Assembly (NCBI GenBank): GCA_038321615.1
Contig: JBBQFC010000003.1
Span: 29,491-93,490, forward strand
From: JBBQFC01 sp038321615
GTDB lineage: Bacteria; Bacteroidota; Bacteroidia; Flavobacteriales_D; Cryomorphaceae
Direction: 5' to 3'
DNA: 64,000 nt
How positions within the stretch are numbered: the stretch's first letter is position 1; every line of letters starts with the position of its first letter. The position numbers and the translations under genes were made by a program. Below the pieces are notes generated by a model, which had not been told where the DNA came from, made no database searches, and was given only the letters and a program-made list of their open reading frames with translations. This document shows, piece after piece, positions 36,580 through 44,700 of the stretch.

Positions 36580-36909
36580 ATGAGAACGTTACAACCTTTT
36601 AAAGACTATTACTGGGATTTTTACAATGTACAATCGCAATCGGTACAGACGAAAATAGATTACGTCCTGCACCTTGTGATCACTGTGGAAATGATTCCAC
36701 TAAAGTTCTTCAAGCATATAGAAGACGGGATTTATGAGATCCGAATCAAGTCAGGAAGTGATATCTACCGAATCTTCAGCTTTTTTGATGAAGGCAAGTT
36801 GGTGATATTGTTGCACGGCTTCACGAAGAAATCTCAAAAGCTCCCCCGAAAGGAAATAGATAGAGCCGTTCAACTAAGAAGAGAATATTATGAACACAAG
36901 GATGAATAA
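36580..36909 (+). CDS. HigB-like toxin (Gp49/RelE superfamily)
   Basis: A 109-residue protein with FFKHIEDGIYEIRIKSGSD, YRIFSFFDEGKLVILLHGF and TKKSQKLPRKEIDRAVQ, the order of motifs in phage-derived Gp49-like (HigB) mRNA interferases. The family inhibits translation by cleaving ribosome-bound mRNA, and the neighbouring antitoxin neutralises it. The toxin-first order and overlap with an XRE gene are typical of higBA. It sits between the two copies of the repeat module, with a -7 box just upstream. Confidence 0.85.
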   Translation: MRTLQPFKDYYWDFYNVQSQSVQTKIDYVLHLVITVEMIPLKFFKHIEDGIYEIRIKSGSDIYRIFSFFDEGKLVILLHGFTKKSQKLPRKEIDRAVQLRREYYEHKDE

Positions 36910-37204
36910 CAAAACAAACCCAAAAACCATCAACGAGCATCTTGATAAAAAGTATGGTTTAGCGGGAACAAAGAGCAGAGCTAACTTTGAGCAGAATGCA
37001 GAACTGTATATTATTGCTGAGTTGATCAGAGATAAGCGCAAAGAAGCCAAAATAACACAGCAGCAACTTGCTGATAAGCTGAATGTGAAGCGTTCTTATA
37101 TCTCCAAGCTTGAAAGAGCCGTGGGCGATGTAAGAATCTCTACTTTAAGACGGGTCGTCGAAGTTGGACTTGGTGGTACCCTGAATATTAGCGTAAAACT
37201 TTAA
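36890..37204 (+). CDS. HigA-like antitoxin, XRE-family HTH
   Basis: A 104-residue protein. The C-terminal half is an HTH_3 domain (KITQQQLADKLNVKRSYISK) near residues 58-77. The N-terminal part includes NAELYIIAELIRDKRKEA. It should bind and neutralise the upstream toxin and repress the shared promoter. The start is ATG 36890 (20-nt overlap) or ATG 36902 (8-nt overlap). The second would be more like other junctions here. Confidence 0.85.
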   Translation: MNTRMNNKTNPKTINEHLDKKYGLAGTKSRANFEQNAELYIIAELIRDKRKEAKITQQQLADKLNVKRSYISKLERAVGDVRISTLRRVVEVGLGGTLNISVKL

Positions 37205-37314
37205 GAACACAGGAAGAAAGGTGCTTCGGCTTGTCCGAAACCCCACAGGAAAGGGCATGGCTGCAAGGCTATACAAGCTTCCTCTTAAAAACGGGGCCAG
37301 CCTTGACAGCTATC

Positions 37315-37368
37315 GCAAAAAGCCTTTTGTCTTGCGCTCCGGTGAGTGTTCGCCAAAGGGCTTTTTGC
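37315..37368. terminator. Long stem-loop after the toxin-antitoxin pair
   Basis: GCAAAAAGCCTTTTG (37315-37329) and CAAAGGGCTTTTTGC (37354-37368) form a 15-bp inverted repeat with one non-Watson-Crick position and a 24-nt loop. T-rich bases follow on the + strand. It may act as a terminator in either direction, or mark the edge of the inserted cassette. The rest of 37205-37400 shows no supportable gene. Confidence 0.45.
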
Positions 37369-37400
37369 TTGTTTTTCCTGCTGTGTTTGACCTTCATTTC

Positions 37401-37622
37401 CGCTACGAAGGATACCAACCCTGCGACATCATTCTTTACTTTCGACTGATGGCTTAAAATAGCACTAACCCACCAAATCACTTCTGTTCTGGTAGAAAAG
37501 AACGATTTCTTTCTTTGGCATCAATCTCGAAAAATGATTTTCATTGAGATTGATTTCGGTTTAGGCCACATAACTCGCAGGGTTGGTACCTTGCGGAGAG
37601 GTGGATTCGAAGAAGTTCCGCA
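37401..37622 (+). repeat. Rhs-tail module, copy 2
   Basis: A near-identical copy of 35870-36091, including the codons TNPATSFFTFD plus stop, but here without any Rhs body upstream. It differs by scattered substitutions (for example GGCACT versus AGCACT after the stop). The leader is repeated once more at about 37648-37691 inside the following array. Confidence 0.85.
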
Positions 37623-37951
37623 GCATTGCAAATGCAGCGGAGCGTGAGTTGATACCCTGCGGAGAGGTGGATTCGAAGAAGTTCCGCAGCATTGCAAATG
37701 CAGCGAAGCGTGAGCGTTACAAATGCAGCGGAGCTTTCCGCGGCATTACAAATGCAGCGAAGTGTGAGCGTTACAAATGCAGCGGAGCTTTCCGCGGCAT
37801 TACAAATGCAGCGAAGCGTGAGCATTACAAATGCAGCGGAGCTTTCCGCAGCATTACAAATGCAGCGGAGCTTTCCGCGGCATTACAAATGCAGAGGAGC
37901 TTTCCGCAGCATTACAAATGCAGCGAAGCGTGAGCATTACAAATGCAGCGC
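37623..37951. repeat. Array 2 of ~11 short hairpin repeats
   Basis: The same unit family as array 1: AAATGCAG cores flanked by GCATT/AATGC and GCGGA/TCCGC hairpins, mixed with the shorter GCGAAGCGTGA units. Unit order differs from array 1, and a second leader copy interrupts it after the first unit. The following 37952-38110 has no gene. It contains a direct repeat of GCAGAATCTC and, near 38072, TATCTTTA, a near-match to the -7 box for comEC. Confidence 0.9.
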
Positions 37952-38110
37952 GATAAAAAGCAGAATCTCGCAGAATCTCTTGACGGCTTGTTTAAGGGGC
38001 TGACTCCAACTATTTGGCTTTTGCTCCCGACAATTTAGTGCCAATTGGTTTCGATTGTTTCTATTTCAATCTATCTTTATCCATAGTGCTCACCTTTAAC
38101 TGGTTTCACT

Positions 38111-40198
38111 TTGAGTATAGATTGGCATCGCGCACCGCTCGTTCGGCTTACCATCCCTTTTTTGCTTGGGGCTGCTATGGCGTGGGGATTTGCTGAAAGT
38201 ATTATCGCCTTATCGCTGCCTTGGGTGTTCGTGAGTGGCGCAACGATCTCCTTGATTCTGCTCGTTATCTTCGTTTTCCGAAAAAAATGGAAATATCCGC
38301 GTTATGCGCCGATTTTCGGGTTTCTTATTTCTATTGGTTTTACTTGTTTCGGGTTTTGTATTACGGCCCAAACCATATTCGACGCAGAGACTGACGGGGT
38401 GCAATTGCCCTATTGCGATACCTACGAAGCAACTGTCGAATCGCCTGCTATGCGCAAAACGAAAACAGTGGCTTTCCGGTTGAATCTGTGCAATTGCCGA
38501 ATTGGGGAATCTCAGACTTCAGTACATCGCATCGGCGTGCTGGCTTATATACCGCCCGACTCTCTTACGGCGCTTATCGAAACCGGCGACACCCTGCTAT
38601 TTTCCGGAAGGTTGCAAGAACCCGACCCTGCCCTCAATCCAGGTTCTTTCGATTACGGCGCTTACTTGAAAAAGCAAGGTATTTCAGCCACCATTTATCT
38701 GGGCAATGGCTACTCCCGAACGAGCGGTTCCGAAAGGGAGAATCCTAAATATTGGTTCAAAAGCATTCAACAAGGCGCCATAGCCATCTTTCGAGATTTA
38801 GGAATTTCGGGTGATGAGCTAGGCGTAGCTTCGGCATTGATATTAGGCGAGCGCAATCTTCTCGAATCGCAAGTCCGCGATGCCTTTTCGGAAGCGGGAG
38901 TAGTGCATATTCTGGCAGTGAGTGGCCTACATGTGGGCTTGTTGTTTGTGGTGATCAGCTGGATAATTCAGCGCGTTTTACCCCAAGATCGCCGGGCATT
39001 GATTCGAGCGTTGTTGGCTATTTCTTTTTTGTGGATTTACGCAGGGATTACGGGTTTTTCACCATCGGTATTGCGCGCAGCCACCATGTTTTCGTTTATC
39101 GCTATTGGCCGCACCCGAGGTTCTTCTACCAGCATCTACAATATGATGGCCGCCAGCGCAATGATATTGGTGATTATCGAGCCCAATCTATTGGTAGAAG
39201 TGGGTTTCCAATTATCGTATTTGGCCGTTTTGGGAATATTGGTTCTTCACAAACCCATTTATAGCTTGTGCTCTTTTCGGCCTTGGTTGCTCGATAAGGC
39301 TTGGTCGCTCTTGGTGGTGAGCTTTACTGCACAACTGGCCACTTTTCCACTTACCACCTATTATTTTGGCCAATTTCCTACGTATTTTTTACTTGCCAAT
39401 CTGGTTGTGATACCTGTGGCCACCGGAATTTTGTATGTGGGGCTCACCTTATTACTCCTGCACTGGATACCCTTTCTCAGCGCAGCTCTGGCTTGGGTTT
39501 TCGCTGTGTTATTGAAAACGCTGCTTTTCTTCGTTGCTCAAACCACTGTTTTACCCGGTTCGCGCATTACGGATCTTTACCTCGACAAAACGATGGTTAT
39601 CCTGCTTTATGTCCTTATCATTGCGTTGATCGCAGCTTTTGCCTGGCCTCGAAAGCGCTATCTGCGATTGGCCGAAATCAGTTTTCTAGTGGTGGTGATC
39701 ATCACTTGCTCCCGAAGTGTTATGAGGCATCAACGGATGGAAACCTGGCTATTGGCCACGCCAAAAGGAGCCGTGCCTATAATGCTCGATGGCTCTCATG
39801 CCTTTGTTGCGTTGCGCGATTCGGTGTTTCTAACAGATGTGGGAGTAAACCGCAGTATATCGGGGTTCTTCAGAGTCAATCAGGTGCGAAGCGTTGCATA
39901 TCAATCGCTCCATACGCGGCAACCGAATGGATGGCTCCGCACGGAAGAAATCATTTATTCGCGCAAATCGGTGGTAGTGCTGGATCAGAATGCCGCAATG
40001 CTTCCCGAATATCAAAATCGCGCTCAAATATTCGCCTTGGTTGGAAATGAAACTAACAGCTTTGAAGAATTAGATGTCACACTTGTGCTTGAACCCAACT
40101 TGAAATATTACAAACGCCTGAAGTGGGATGCAGTTATCGAGTCAAGCGAATTAACAGCTTGGGACATGAGTGCCCAAGGCGCAATACGCTTGGATTAG
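38111..40198 (+). CDS. comEC: ComEC/Rec2-family competence membrane protein
   Basis: A 695-residue polytopic protein. It has N-terminal membrane segments, a periplasmic DUF4131-like domain (about residues 100-210, LLFSGRLQEPDPALNPGSFD), and then the competence core with GVVHILAVSGLHVGLLF and IYAGITGFSPSVLRAATMF. The C-terminal 200 residues are a reduced domain without the metallo-beta-lactamase HxHxDH. ComEC forms the inner-membrane channel for single-stranded DNA uptake. The start must be TTG 38111: a TAG stop lies in frame at 38084-38086 and no ATG lies between. It converges with the next gene at a 3-nt gap. Confidence 0.9.
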   Translation: MSIDWHRAPLVRLTIPFLLGAAMAWGFAESIIALSLPWVFVSGATISLILLVIFVFRKKWKYPRYAPIFGFLISIGFTCFGFCITAQTIFDAETDGVQLPYCDTYEATVESPAMRKTKTVAFRLNLCNCRIGESQTSVHRIGVLAYIPPDSLTALIETGDTLLFSGRLQEPDPALNPGSFDYGAYLKKQGISATIYLGNGYSRTSGSERENPKYWFKSIQQGAIAIFRDLGISGDELGVASALILGERNLLESQVRDAFSEAGVVHILAVSGLHVGLLFVVISWIIQRVLPQDRRALIRALLAISFLWIYAGITGFSPSVLRAATMFSFIAIGRTRGSSTSIYNMMAASAMILVIIEPNLLVEVGFQLSYLAVLGILVLHKPIYSLCSFRPWLLDKAWSLLVVSFTAQLATFPLTTYYFGQFPTYFLLANLVVIPVATGILYVGLTLLLLHWIPFLSAALAWVFAVLLKTLLFFVAQTTVLPGSRITDLYLDKTMVILLYVLIIALIAAFAWPRKRYLRLAEISFLVVVIITCSRSVMRHQRMETWLLATPKGAVPIMLDGSHAFVALRDSVFLTDVGVNRSISGFFRVNQVRSVAYQSLHTRQPNGWLRTEEIIYSRKSVVVLDQNAAMLPEYQNRAQIFALVGNETNSFEELDVTLVLEPNLKYYKRLKWDAVIESSELTAWDMSAQGAIRLD

Positions 40199-40201
40199 TG
40201 C

Positions 40202-42253
40202 TTATTGCTTAATTTTCTGAGCCTCTTCCGCGGAGATAACTTGTCCGTTGAATTCGCCAACCACAAAGGCGTCAATAAACCCACTGTTGCGGAGATTCGC
40301 CAAGGCGGTATTGGCTTCGGATGTCGAGTTATAACTACCCGAAATATACCGAGTCGTTCCACCTTCGCCGCGCACGGGTCGCACGCTGCCAAGGGTTAGG
40401 TATTTGCCCAAAACATCTGCCGGAACTCTGCCTTGGAAAGAACCAACTTGTATGGAAAACTTCACCAAACTCTTATCAATAGCTCCAGGTTCCGTGGCTT
40501 TCAGCGATTCATCGGCGCCGGTAACACGCGCCCCTGCTTCGCTCAATTTAATGCGCTGGCCGCCGCGATAGGCCGTGACGAATGCCCCTTCTGATCCTTT
40601 GAGTAATAGATCAATTTTATGCTCCGCAGCCGATTGAATATCGCCGAATGAACCCGACACATAGCGCGTTACGCCATCATTCCCTTCTACGATCAAAAGA
40701 TCGGGCACTTCGCTAAACACATTTTGAGAGAGGCGATAACGGTAAGCACCTATTTGAACCCGGAAAGTAACTTCGTTTGCATCGGTTACGGTGTTCGTCC
40801 GATTGCGCTCTGCTTCCGCTAATGTGGCCGCATTAACGTCCTGCTGATTGCCAAATTCGGTATAGATCATTTTGGTTTGAAGCCCAAGTTCTTTTAGCTG
40901 GGCATCGCGGTTTACGGCATCGTTTAGATCTGCGATCGTACCTACAAAATATACCATCTCCCCGTCTTTCTCTACCGCTCTTATGTCCTTAATGGACAAT
41001 ATGCGGCTTACGTCGGATGCTTGTAAATTGCCCGTTTCGAGGATCTCAATAATATAGCCTTTTTGGCCTTCCGCTTCACCTCTTCGTTTCCGCGCAACGT
41101 CGGCTGTGGACAAGGATGATTTGTCGAAATTCATTTTACCGCCACTCATGTAGAGCGCGTATTGTGCTTCAATGTCTGCTTCGGTTAGGGCTACTCCTTC
41201 GAAGTTTACGGGTGCACCTGCGGGCGTATTTATTTCCTTGTCCTGGTAATCGGCTACACCGTCGCCGTCGCTGTCAAGGGGGCATCCATATTTGCCAATC
41301 GGCACTCCGGCTGGGGTGAACGGGCATTGGTCAATAATATCGGCCACGCCATCGGCGTCTTCGTCGGCATAGTCAAGTGCCAACAAATCCTCGTTCGATA
41401 ATTCGTCCGTTTCTGTCTTTTTGCGTTTAGCGTGCTGCAAATTGTACGATAATCCGATACTCGAAAATAGAAGGTGGTCATTCCCCTTTCTACCTTCATC
41501 GCCGGGAAGGGCGATGTTGTCAATATTGTCGGTGAAGGTGAAATGGTATTCTGCACCCATCCGAACTGTAAAAGATGGGCTGATGGCCAAATTTGCTCCT
41601 ATACCTAGTGGTACGCTGAAAGATCGGAGTGCATAGTCGCGCTCACGGTCACTTTCTAATCGAAGGTCGGTTTCGAAGGTATAATCTCTCCGCAACATGA
41701 TAGCATCAGCGGCATTGGGATCGCTTTCTGGTAGGCTGCGTATCGAGCCATCGTTCCAGTAATTATACCTTCGACCTTCCGCGTCGTAATGATCGCCTTT
41801 CGGATTGAATTCAAAGGTAGAAACCCCTAAACTCAAGTAAGGGGTGATGTTGCGCTGTACGGGTAGCAATGCATTGAAGTTGTATGAAAGGGATAATCCA
41901 CCCATTCGTACCGAATTTTGAAGATTTGCTTCATCGCCCACGACGCGCTCATTTGCTCGGATGGTGCCGAAAAGGGCGAAGATGTTTAGATCAAAAGATT
42001 TTGAGATGGGGTTGATTAAAGCCGCGCGGTAACCCCAACTGAGCTCGGCACTTTGGCCAATTCCATTGGGAAGCATACCGATATCCCCGTAAAAAGACAG
42101 CGCTCCTAAACCCAATTCCAATCGCGGTCGGGGTAGGAGCGAACTAGAAATTACAGTAGAGTCTTGCGGGGCTTGCGCCAATAGTTCGGTCGATACAGAA
42201 CACAGCAAAGCCAAGGATAAAACAAATGAGCGACTGTAGTTTGGAGTTTTCAC
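40202..42253 (-). CDS. Outer-membrane protein with thrombospondin type 3 and SPOR-like repeats
   Basis: A 683-residue protein. The signal peptide ends LLAQ. Residues 40-280 are a beta-barrel-like domain (LELGLGALSFYGDIGML, FTVRMGAEYHFTFTDN). Residues about 300-340 hold two calcium-binding type 3 repeats (DEDADGVADIIDQCP, DSDGDGVADYQD). The C-terminal part carries SPOR-like segments (VTFRVQIGAYRYRL, KFSIQVGSFQGRVP, each followed by TRYISGSY). It looks like an OmpA-family porin in which the peptidoglycan-binding domain is replaced by SPOR-type modules. Its exact role is unknown. It is probably an envelope-peptidoglycan tether. Confidence 0.78.
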   Translation of the reverse strand: MKTPNYSRSFVLSLALLCSVSTELLAQAPQDSTVISSSLLPRPRLELGLGALSFYGDIGMLPNGIGQSAELSWGYRAALINPISKSFDLNIFALFGTIRANERVVGDEANLQNSVRMGGLSLSYNFNALLPVQRNITPYLSLGVSTFEFNPKGDHYDAEGRRYNYWNDGSIRSLPESDPNAADAIMLRRDYTFETDLRLESDRERDYALRSFSVPLGIGANLAISPSFTVRMGAEYHFTFTDNIDNIALPGDEGRKGNDHLLFSSIGLSYNLQHAKRKKTETDELSNEDLLALDYADEDADGVADIIDQCPFTPAGVPIGKYGCPLDSDGDGVADYQDKEINTPAGAPVNFEGVALTEADIEAQYALYMSGGKMNFDKSSLSTADVARKRRGEAEGQKGYIIEILETGNLQASDVSRILSIKDIRAVEKDGEMVYFVGTIADLNDAVNRDAQLKELGLQTKMIYTEFGNQQDVNAATLAEAERNRTNTVTDANEVTFRVQIGAYRYRLSQNVFSEVPDLLIVEGNDGVTRYVSGSFGDIQSAAEHKIDLLLKGSEGAFVTAYRGGQRIKLSEAGARVTGADESLKATEPGAIDKSLVKFSIQVGSFQGRVPADVLGKYLTLGSVRPVRGEGGTTRYISGSYNSTSEANTALANLRNSGFIDAFVVGEFNGQVISAEEAQKIKQ

Positions 42254-42312
42254 GTGCGTGGTTTACGGTCGCTCAGGCCTTTATGTTGCAGGCCTTTCGG
42301 GGCTTGTGTTTT

Positions 42313-43851
42313 TTATTGAAACCATTTCTGATTGGTAACCATCAAAGCTTCTTGCACCGTAATCCGCTCGCCATCGTTGTAAGCGGTAACAAAAGGGCCT
42401 TTGAACTTGGCATATTTCTCAGTAATGCGCACGCGAGCGTCGCGCGCTGATTTGTACACCTGGTGATAACCGGTGGTGTATTTCAGCAATCCACTTTGGG
42501 TTTCAAGCTTCAGGTCTTCGCTGAAAAAATAGAGTTTAGCAAACTGATCGCGATTTAGATTATTTGGCCCCGCGGCAATTTGAACACGATAAAATACTCC
42601 TTTTTCGGGTTGGGGTACATTCACAATGTTGCCATCGGTGTTTGCTTTAACCGAAGCAGTAGCATCTACCGGTGCGGCGGCTGCAATCGGCACTACTTTT
42701 GGAGTAGGGGCGGGGGTTGGTTTTGGAGTTACAACTGGCTTGGGCTTCGGCTCTGGTTTTGGAACTACAGTTGGAGCTGCAGTTGGCGCTACGCTTTGCC
42801 TGGGAGTTTCGTCAGCTTTAGGCGTTGCTATTGGAGTAGTGCTCGGCTTTGGTTTCGGCGCGATGGGCATTATAACCAGCGGAGCTTCGATGGTTTCTTC
42901 CACCACGGATTCTTCCATTGCGATCTCTTCGGCTATTGCTTCGCTCTCTTCCAGCGCTTCCGCAATGATACTTTCGGGTTGATCGGCGGTAAGTGCTTCC
43001 ACGGTATCGCGCAGCGCTAAAGCAGGTTCAGCATAACTTTCGCCTATTTTGAGGGTAGCGGTTTTACCATCGTTGAGGTAGGCAAATGCTCCATCAATAC
43101 TTGGCTGGGCGCCATCCATAGCCATTACGGGGAGCAATTTGTAAGATACCACTACTGTTTCCTTGTCGGGAAAATCATACCATATATACTTTACACTGTT
43201 GTCTTCGACCGAGAACACCGCATTGCTCGACTTCAGATCGATAGCGGTATAACCGTTCGGGATTTCTTCTTCCAATTTTGCAAAGCCTTCCAGTCCCGAT
43301 TTGGCGATGCTCACGTCCACCCTCCATTGGTTAATGCCGGCGTTGGTTATCGTGCGCTTACCCGATACAGAGAATGGGACGGATTTTTCGATATCGGGAG
43401 CGGCGGCAACGGGCGCTTCAACTCCGCTGCCAAAGGAGACAAAATGGGTGGGTAAATCATAGTTTTTTCGCTCATTTTCGGAAACGTACGAAAACCGATT
43501 CTCCAATTTGGACGGTGCCGAAGCAGTGGGAGATGCCACCAGGCGGTACTTCAATTCAAATTTTTTAACCGCTGGCAAAGCCATCCAAATGAATTTCGCC
43601 TTTTGATCGTTGAAGGTGAAAGACGCTCCGGCGGTTTCGATGGCTTCAATACTCAGGCCAGGTTCTACGGTAACCTGAAACTTGGCAAAACCAACAATCG
43701 ACGATTTATCGATTTGGACTGTGACTACCTGCTCTTCGCCGGGTTTCAGCGCTTGGGGCGTATCGTGGGTTATGCTGACTTCGCTTTTTTGAAAAAACGC
43801 AAACAGGAATACCGCCAGTATATTTATAGCAACGATGATAGATTTGATCAT
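42313..43851 (-). CDS. Membrane-anchored SPOR-like protein with Pro-rich linker
   Basis: A 512-residue protein. An N-terminal anchor or signal (IIVAINILAVFLFAFFQ) precedes two related beta-rich modules (VGFAKFQVTVEPGLSIEAIE; LEGFAKLEEEIPNGYTAIDL). An acidic and then Pro/Lys/Ala-rich linker (residues about 310-400, many PKP, TPAP) follows, and a C-terminal SPOR-like segment (VFYRVQIAAGPNNLNRDQF, KFKGPFVTAYNDGERI). The GPFVTAY/GAFVTAY ending is shared with the adjacent gene, so the two are related in their C-terminal modules and probably function together at the cell wall. No catalytic motif is seen. Confidence 0.72.
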   Translation of the reverse strand: MIKSIIVAINILAVFLFAFFQKSEVSITHDTPQALKPGEEQVVTVQIDKSSIVGFAKFQVTVEPGLSIEAIETAGASFTFNDQKAKFIWMALPAVKKFELKYRLVASPTASAPSKLENRFSYVSENERKNYDLPTHFVSFGSGVEAPVAAAPDIEKSVPFSVSGKRTITNAGINQWRVDVSIAKSGLEGFAKLEEEIPNGYTAIDLKSSNAVFSVEDNSVKYIWYDFPDKETVVVSYKLLPVMAMDGAQPSIDGAFAYLNDGKTATLKIGESYAEPALALRDTVEALTADQPESIIAEALEESEAIAEEIAMEESVVEETIEAPLVIMPIAPKPKPSTTPIATPKADETPRQSVAPTAAPTVVPKPEPKPKPVVTPKPTPAPTPKVVPIAAAAPVDATASVKANTDGNIVNVPQPEKGVFYRVQIAAGPNNLNRDQFAKLYFFSEDLKLETQSGLLKYTTGYHQVYKSARDARVRITEKYAKFKGPFVTAYNDGERITVQEALMVTNQKWFQ

Positions 43852-43887
43852 AGCTCTTTATCCGGATTAAATAGATTACCCGCCAAA

Positions 43888-43895
43888 CAAATCTA
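43888..43895 (-). promoter_or_regulatory. TAnnTTTG -7 box for the SPOR-protein gene
   Basis: The minus-strand TAGATTTG is an exact match and lies 36 nt upstream of the ATG at 43851. The rest of 43852-43983 shows no gene. Confidence 0.45.
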
Positions 43896-43983
43896 TTGAT
43901 AAGCCTATCAGTAAAGGAAGCTGTCTACCCTATTTGCAAACAGAAAAATGTTGAAAATCTGCGATGTGGCCCGATTGAAATCC

Positions 43984-44700
43984 CTAGAAATTGGGCTTCA
44001 GCATATATTTTCCGTAGAAACGGTCGATGTGCTCCACCGCTTCTTCGGGGGTGTCGACGAGTCTGAATAGGTTCAAGTCTTCCGCGTTTATGGAGCTGTA
44101 TTGCTCTAAAAGCGTGCTTTTCACCCAATCGAGCAGCCCCGACCAATAGGCCCTTCCGTAAAGAATAATTGGAAAGCGACCGATCTTCCCTGTTTGGATC
44201 AAAGTGAGCGATTCGAATAGTTCGTCGAGCGTTCCAAATCCGCCCGGCATTACAATAAAGCCTTGCGAATACTTCACGAACATGACTTTCCTCACGAAGA
44301 AATAGTCAAATTCGATCAACTTGTCGTGGTCGATAAATGGGTTCCCCTTCTGCTCGAATGGCAGATCAATGTTCAGACCTACGCTTATACCGCCCCCCCG
44401 ATTGGCGCCTCTATTGGCGGCTTCCATTATGCCAGGGCCGCCTCCGGTTATTACGCCATAGCCTACTTGGCTTAGCCGATAGGCGATCTCCTCTGCAGCG
44501 ATATAGGAAGGGTGCTCGGGTAAGAAACGAGCCGATCCAAATATGGAAACACAGGGCTTGATGCGACTCAATTTTTCAAAACCTTCTACAAATTCTGACA
44601 TGATTTTAAATATCGCCCAGCTGTCGTTGGTCTTGGTTTCGTTCCAACGTTTTGGCTTAAAAGCACGTTCAATGCGCTTTTCGTCTTCGTTTTCGATCAT
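43984..44700 (-). CDS. LOG-family protein (nucleoside-5'-monophosphate phosphoribohydrolase)
   Basis: A 238-residue protein with GSARFLPEHP, VITGGGPGIMEAANRGA and PGGFGTLDELFE, the two diagnostic LOG motifs (GGGxGxM and PGGxGTxxE). LOG proteins cleave N6-modified or unmodified nucleoside monophosphates to base plus ribose-5-phosphate. Bacterial substrates such as AMP or purine NMPs are typical. It is translationally coupled to uvrA by an ATGA overlap (44697-44700). Confidence 0.92.
   Translation of the reverse strand: MIENEDEKRIERAFKPKRWNETKTNDSWAIFKIMSEFVEGFEKLSRIKPCVSIFGSARFLPEHPSYIAAEEIAYRLSQVGYGVITGGGPGIMEAANRGANRGGGISVGLNIDLPFEQKGNPFIDHDKLIEFDYFFVRKVMFVKYSQGFIVMPGGFGTLDELFESLTLIQTGKIGRFPIILYGRAYWSGLLDWVKSTLLEQYSSINAEDLNLFRLVDTPEEAVEHIDRFYGKYMLKPNF

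Noticed and set aside
37231..37449. Plus-strand 72-codon frame between the antitoxin and array 2
   Set aside because: It crosses the stem-loop and merges into the repeated Rhs tail, so it is likely not a gene.
36092..37951. CRISPR arrays
   Set aside because: Units are contiguous with no unique spacers of constant length, and no cas genes are nearby.
42580..43020. Gly/Trp-rich plus-strand frames opposite the SPOR protein
   Set aside because: They are antisense shadows of the Pro-rich linker codons.
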